Shown here: piece by piece, positions 60,191 through 64,000 of the stretch | How the letters are laid out: each line of letters opens with the position of its first letter | Position numbering within the stretch: position 1 is the first letter of the stretch | DNA from: Amycolatopsis viridis | GTDB lineage: Bacteria > Actinomycetota > Actinomycetes > Mycobacteriales > Pseudonocardiaceae | NCBI RefSeq assembly: GCF_011758765.1 | Contig: NZ_JAANOU010000001.1 | Location: forward strand, 186,001-250,000 | Direction of reading: 5' to 3' | Length of the DNA stretch: 64,000 nucleotides | Position numbers and translations under genes: made by a program | The notes under the pieces: generated by a model | The model's database searches: none | What the model was told of the DNA's origin: nothing | Seen by the model: only the letters and a program-made list of their open reading frames with translations

Positions 60191-61450
60191 ATGGTGCGGC
60201 GCGCGATGGATCGTCTTGTCCAGCGGATGATCCATGCGCTGCGTGAGCTGGCCGCGCGCCGCTTGCCGTGGGTGGTGCTGGCCTGCGGCCTGAGCACGGC
60301 GGTGGCCGGGGTGTGGGCCGCTGTCAGCTACGGGGGGTTGTTCGTCGACCTGTCGGTGTTCCAGCTGGGCGCCAGGGCCTGGTGGCACGGTCAGGACCTG
60401 TACGGCAAGCTGCCGCGGGCCTCAGCGGGTAATGAACTGAGCTACATATATCCACCGTTCTCGCTGCTCCCACTGGCGCCGTTCACCGTGACACCCCTGC
60501 GGATCGCGGGAATCGGCACGATCGTGCTGTCGATCGCGGCCCTGGCGATCACCTCGTACGTGGTCACCCGCCGGGTCTGGCCTGCGGCCGGCAGGCGCGT
60601 GACGATCGTGATCAGTGCGGTGAGCACACCGTTGTTCATGCAGCTCGAGCCGCTGCGGGAAACCCTCGGCTTCGGCCAGGTCAACCTGTGGCTGATGGCG
60701 CTGGTCGCCCTCGACTGCCTCGTCGAACGTCCACGCTGGCCACGCGGGCTGCTGATCGGACTCGCGGCCGCGATCAAGGTTACCCCGGCCGCGTTCCTGC
60801 TCTTCTTCCTGCTACGCAAGGATTTCCGCACGATCGGCATCGCAGCGATCAGCGGTGCGACCGCGACCGCTCTGGGGTTTCTGGCCGCACCCGCCGAGTC
60901 GGTGAAGTACTGGTTCGGTGGTGTGCTGACCACCGGCTCCGGGATGGCCGGCATCCCGTTCGGCACCAACCAGGCCATCGCAGCCGCGACCGGACGGCTG
61001 AACCTGCCGCTCGGCTGGAACTGGGCGCTCAGAGCCCCGCTGCTCATCGCGGTACGAATCGCCGCCGTGGTGATCATGTCCCGGGTCGGACCACCCCTGG
61101 CCTTCGTGGTCAACGCAGCGGCCATGCTGGTGATCTCACCGGTGTCCTGGGGTGCGCACTGGGTCTGGATCGCCCCCGCCGCGCTGGTGCTGGCCAGTTA
61201 CGCGCTGCGCGCCAGAAGCACGCTCGCAACGGTGGCCACGGCAGGCGTGGTCGTCGTCTTCGCCATCGGACCACACAAACTGCTGCCCATGGGCGGAGCC
61301 AACGAATACCACTGGACGTGGTGGCAGCACATCATCGGCAACGCCTACACCCTGGTCACACTCGCCGCGCTGTTCGCCACCGCGGCTCATCTCCACCGCA
61401 CCGCCCACCGGAAGCCGATACCAGTCGCTCCGCTGCGGGCTGAGGTGTGA
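60191..61450 (+). CDS. GT87-family (DUF2029) membrane mannosyltransferase
   Basis: The 419-residue protein has about ten membrane segments and fits the GT87/DUF2029 family, which uses polyprenyl-phosphate mannose to add alpha-1,2-mannose to phosphatidylinositol mannosides and related glycolipids. The first extracytoplasmic loop carries a conserved acidic residue in GGLFVDLSVFQLGARAWW, followed by DLYGKLPR and YIYPPFSLL. The ATG at 60191 is adjacent to GAGG; the ATG at 60206 is an alternative. It is divergent from the alpha/beta hydrolase. Confidence 0.82.
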   Translation: MVRRAMDRLVQRMIHALRELAARRLPWVVLACGLSTAVAGVWAAVSYGGLFVDLSVFQLGARAWWHGQDLYGKLPRASAGNELSYIYPPFSLLPLAPFTVTPLRIAGIGTIVLSIAALAITSYVVTRRVWPAAGRRVTIVISAVSTPLFMQLEPLRETLGFGQVNLWLMALVALDCLVERPRWPRGLLIGLAAAIKVTPAAFLLFFLLRKDFRTIGIAAISGATATALGFLAAPAESVKYWFGGVLTTGSGMAGIPFGTNQAIAAATGRLNLPLGWNWALRAPLLIAVRIAAVVIMSRVGPPLAFVVNAAAMLVISPVSWGAHWVWIAPAALVLASYALRARSTLATVATAGVVVVFAIGPHKLLPMGGANEYHWTWWQHIIGNAYTLVTLAALFATAAHLHRTAHRKPIPVAPLRAEV

Positions 61451-61541
61451 ACACCCCCAGGACGCAGGGCTGCCCGCCGGGAGTCCGGTGCTCCTGATCG
61501 CCGGGATCACGGAACTCCGCGACCGGACATCTCGGCCGATG

Positions 61542-62945
61542 TCAGCCCTGCGCCAGGTCGGCGAACCGGCTGTAGTGCAGCTGGTGCGCGACGACGATCG
61601 TGCTGGTCGGCCCGGCGCGGTGCTTGGCCAGGATCAGGTCGGCTTCGCCGGCGCGGGGGTCGTCCCGCTCCCACGCGTCCGGGCGGTTGATCAGGATGAC
61701 CATGTCCGCGTCCTGCTCCAGCGAACCGGACTCGCGCAGGTCGGACAGCATCGGGCGCTTGTCGGTGCGTTGTTCCGGGCCGCGGTTCAGCTGGCTGATC
61801 GCGACCACCGGCACCTCGAGCTCCTTGGCGAGCAGCTTCAGTTGCCGGGAGAACTCCGAGACCTCCTGCTGGCGCGACTCGACGCGCTTGCCGGACGTCA
61901 TCAGCTGCATGTAGTCGACCACGACGAGCTTGAGGTCGTTGCGCTGCTTGAGCCGCCGCGCCTTCGCCCGGATCTCCATCATCGTCATGTTCGGCGAGTC
62001 GTCGATGAACAGCGGCGCCTCGCTGATCTCGCTCATCCGCCGCGCGAGCCGGGTCCAGTCGTCGTCGGACATGCGGCCGCTGCGCATGTCCGCGAGCCGG
62101 ATCCGGGCCTCCGCGGAGAGCATGCGCATCACGATCTCGATGCGGCTCATCTCCAGCGAGAAGATGACGCTGGTCATGCCGTGCTTGACCGAGCACGACC
62201 GGGCGAAGTCCAGCCCCAGGGTCGACTTGCCGACACCGGGGCGCGCGGCGACGATGATCATCTGGCCGGGGTGCAGGCCGTTGGTCACCTCGTCGAGGTC
62301 GGCGAACCCGGTCGGCACGCCCTGTGACACCCCGCCGCGCGACGCGATCGCGTCGATCTCGTCCATCGTCGGCTGGAGCAGTTCCTCCAGCGCGACGTAG
62401 TCCTCGCTGGCCCGGCGCTCGGTGACGTCGTAGATCGCGGCCTGCGCGCGGTCGACCACCTCGTTGATGTCGCCGCCGTCGTTCGCCGCGCCGTAGCCGT
62501 ACTGCACGATCCGGGTGCCGGCCTCGACGAGGCGCCGCAGGACGGCCTTCTCCGCCACGATCTGGGCGTAGTAGCCCGCGTTCGCGGCGGTCGGCACGGT
62601 TGCGATCAGGGTGTGCAGGTACGGGGCGCCGCCGACCCGGGCCAGCTCACCGCGCCGTTCCAGCTCGGCCGACACGGTGATCGGGTCGGCCGGTTCGCCG
62701 CGCGCGTAGAGGTCCAGGACGCAGTCGTAGACCGCCTGGTGCTTCGGGAGGTAGAAGTCGTGGGGCGCGAGCACCTCGACGACGTCGGCGATCGCGTCCT
62801 TCGACAGCAGCATGCCGCCCAGCACGGACTGCTCGGCGGGGATGTCCTGGGGCGGCTGACGGTCGAACTCGCCGTACCGCGGCCCGGGGTCCTCGGGGCC
62901 GGGGTCGGACGGGTAAGCCGGACCACGGTCGTCAGTCAGCGCCAC
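61542..62945 (-). CDS. dnaB: Replicative DNA helicase DnaB
   Basis: DnaB is the hexameric 5'-3' helicase of the replication fork. The 467-residue protein has the N-terminal DnaG-interacting domain (QSVLGGMLLSKDAIADVVE) and a RecA-type ATPase domain with Walker A ARPGVGKSTLGLDFARS, Walker B LVVVDYMQLM and the arginine-rich DLRESGSLEQDADMV. Unlike several mycobacterial DnaB proteins it has no intein. The GTG start at 62945 follows GGGAGG by ten bases. The minus-strand upstream region holds several TGTGGA motifs. Confidence 0.96.
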   Translation of the reverse strand: MALTDDRGPAYPSDPGPEDPGPRYGEFDRQPPQDIPAEQSVLGGMLLSKDAIADVVEVLAPHDFYLPKHQAVYDCVLDLYARGEPADPITVSAELERRGELARVGGAPYLHTLIATVPTAANAGYYAQIVAEKAVLRRLVEAGTRIVQYGYGAANDGGDINEVVDRAQAAIYDVTERRASEDYVALEELLQPTMDEIDAIASRGGVSQGVPTGFADLDEVTNGLHPGQMIIVAARPGVGKSTLGLDFARSCSVKHGMTSVIFSLEMSRIEIVMRMLSAEARIRLADMRSGRMSDDDWTRLARRMSEISEAPLFIDDSPNMTMMEIRAKARRLKQRNDLKLVVVDYMQLMTSGKRVESRQQEVSEFSRQLKLLAKELEVPVVAISQLNRGPEQRTDKRPMLSDLRESGSLEQDADMVILINRPDAWERDDPRAGEADLILAKHRAGPTSTIVVAHQLHYSRFADLAQG

Positions 62946-63129
62946 CGCGCGGATACCTCCCAGAAAGCGAACACCAGTTCGATTATGCCGGATCTCCGCC
63001 CGGAGCGCCGGGACCGGCGCGCCGACGGCGCTCGTGTCTTCCCGGTCTTTCCGGCCACGGAGTGCGACTACTCCGGCGGCACCGTAGATCGCCGGAACGG
63101 GCCAGTGCAAACCTGCTTGGGGACTGCTC

Positions 63130-63258
63130 TGTGGACAGCTTGTGGAGTGCCGGGGTCAACCAGTCACAGGTCTGCCGCCACCTGTGGACAGCTTGGGGGT
63201 AACTCCGAGGGGTCGTGGAGAATCCGCAGGTCAAACCCTGTGGGTAACCTGTGGAGAA
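63130..63258 (-). promoter_or_regulatory. Cluster of DnaA-box-like TGTGGA motifs upstream of dnaB
   Basis: Five motifs related to the reverse of the DnaA box are seen: TGTGGACAG at 63130 and 63183, TGTGGAGTG at 63141, TGTGGGTAA at 63240 and TGTGGAGAA at 63250. Their clustering 185-313 bp upstream of the dnaB start suggests a regulatory role for DnaA, but none is the perfect consensus. Confidence 0.45.
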
Positions 63259-63360
63259 CTCCGGGGAAAAAACTTCGGCGTGTCGTCGCGGCTGCGACGT
63301 TCGGCGTGTCGCGCTGTCGGCAGCGCCGTTGTCCGGGGAATGGGTGCACGCAGAGTAGAA

Positions 63361-63387
63361 GGTCCCTCGCTCATCCGAGCAAGGGAC
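63361..63387 (-). terminator. Terminator after the EspG-like gene
   Basis: GGTCCCTCGCTC and GAGCAAGGGACC form a 12-position stem with one C/A mismatch and a four-base ATCC loop. On the minus strand the hairpin is followed by TTCTACT, consistent with termination downstream of the EspG-like gene. Confidence 0.65.
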
Positions 63388-63400
63388 CGGGATGAACCGA

Positions 63401-64000
63401 TCAGCCCAGCGAAGTCGCTGCGTTGTGTAACCACTGGCCGATGCCCTGCGCGGTACCCGGGGTGAGCACGATCTCCGGCTCACCGCCCCCCGGACGCTCC
63501 TCCATCAGCCACCGCCCCCCGGCGATGTCGATGAAGTTGAGCGGCCTCGCGCAGCGGCGCCGCACCCCGGCCCGGTTGCGCACGGCTGCGTACAGGCTCC
63601 CGCCACCGGTGCGCGGCGCGTCGAGGATCCGCTTGATCTCCGCGGCCGGCGACTGCACCGCACGCCCCGGTGCGGCCTGCATGATCGATGACGGCCCCTC
63701 GTCCCGTGCCCGTCCGTGGCCCAGGACCTCGCTCTTCGGCGCCGCCAGCTGCGCCGAGCCGCCGGGCGGAGCGGGCGGGATCTGCTCGATGAACGCCGGC
63801 AGCACCCGTTCCGGCCGTTCGGGCAGCAGCAGGACGCCGTTCTCCTCGATGAACCGGGCGAGGACGAACCCGCCGCCAGGGCCGCTGCCGGTGAAGACCG
63901 TGAAGTTCGACGGCCGGTCCGGGAACGTGCCCTCGAACCAGCCGTAGAACTCCACGTGCGGCCGCGCGATCGACTCGATCACCGCCGCGAACTCGCGGTC
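63401..64000 (-). CDS. EspG-like ESX secretion-associated protein, partial
   Basis: The visible 199 residues are the C-terminal part of a protein resembling EspG, the cytoplasmic chaperone of PE/PPE-type substrates in type VII secretion. Signs are the early FAAVIESIARPHVEFYGWFE segment, a VLARFIEENGVLLLPERPER strand and an ending similar to WLMEERPGGGEPEIVLTPGT. The reading frame remains open to the window edge, so the N-terminus is missing. It supports the presence of an ESX system near this window, and may be functionally linked to the toxin operon 26 kb away. Confidence 0.7.
   Translation of the reverse strand, partial: DREFAAVIESIARPHVEFYGWFEGTFPDRPSNFTVFTGSGPGGGFVLARFIEENGVLLLPERPERVLPAFIEQIPPAPPGGSAQLAAPKSEVLGHGRARDEGPSSIMQAAPGRAVQSPAAEIKRILDAPRTGGGSLYAAVRNRAGVRRRCARPLNFIDIAGGRWLMEERPGGGEPEIVLTPGTAQGIGQWLHNAATSLG

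Larger units (their letters stand above)
62946..63400. other. dnaB upstream intergenic region
   Basis: This 455-bp region separates dnaB from the EspG-like gene upstream on the same strand. It contains the TGTGGA cluster (63130-63258) and, at its right end, a terminator for the EspG-like gene. The dnaB promoter must lie here. No open frame with coding character is visible. Confidence 0.55.

Overview
The window is very GC-rich, with G/C-heavy third codon positions and many GTG starts. It reads as the origin-proximal part of an actinobacterial chromosome from Pseudonocardiales, close to Amycolatopsis. The order dnaA, rpmH, rnpA, yidD, yidC, jag, rsmG, parA, parB and then cwlM, trxA, trxB, anti-sigma, sigM, murJ, mutT4, pcnA is the arrangement known around dnaA in Mycobacterium. 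Three parS sites lie between jag and parA. dnaA is cut by the left edge, so the usual dnaA-dnaN origin lies outside the window.

Region 1 (1-23.8 kb) is the conserved core. It covers replication initiation, RNase P, membrane insertion, chromosome partition, the thioredoxin system with a SigR-like promoter, an ECF sigma/anti-sigma pair, lipid II flippase MurJ with a separate pseudokinase partner, the CCA-adding enzyme and a sensor kinase. A D-Ala-D-Ala-ligase-like gene and an aminotransferase sit between parB and the GNAT gene, where Mycobacterium has nothing.

Region 2 (23.8-37.8 kb) is accessory and is the most unusual part. Seven closely packed minus-strand genes run YbaB-like, WXG100-like, a 1789-residue polymorphic toxin with a CpnT-like N-terminus and two papain-fold domains, then TNT-like, ADP-ribosylglycohydrolase-like, ADP-ribosylglycohydrolase-like, TNT-like. 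Several of the enzyme domains appear to have lost key active-site residues, while the second papain-fold domain looks intact. An EspG-like gene at the right edge also points to type VII (ESX) secretion.

Region 3 (37.8-49.3 kb) holds an MFS transporter, YqgE/AlgH, an SdpI-like membrane protein, a secreted phytase-esterase-like protein, leuS, a TetR regulator with an inverted-repeat operator candidate, a possible frameshifted gene remnant, and an envelope-stress-like cluster (DUF1707/LiaF-like protein, response regulator, histidine kinase, AI-2E-family transporter).

Region 4 (49.3-54.9 kb) encodes secreted surface proteins: two small proteins sharing a 141-bp identical duplication, a secreted protein of unknown function, and a 968-residue protein made of about 14 chaplin-like repeats.

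Region 5 (54.9-64 kb) has a LigB-type dioxygenase, a small conserved protein, a UvrA-like ABC protein divergent from a WYL regulator, an alpha/beta hydrolase, a GT87-type mannosyltransferase, the replicative helicase dnaB with a TGTGGA-rich upstream region, and the partial EspG-like gene. No tRNA, rRNA, insertion sequence or CRISPR array was seen.
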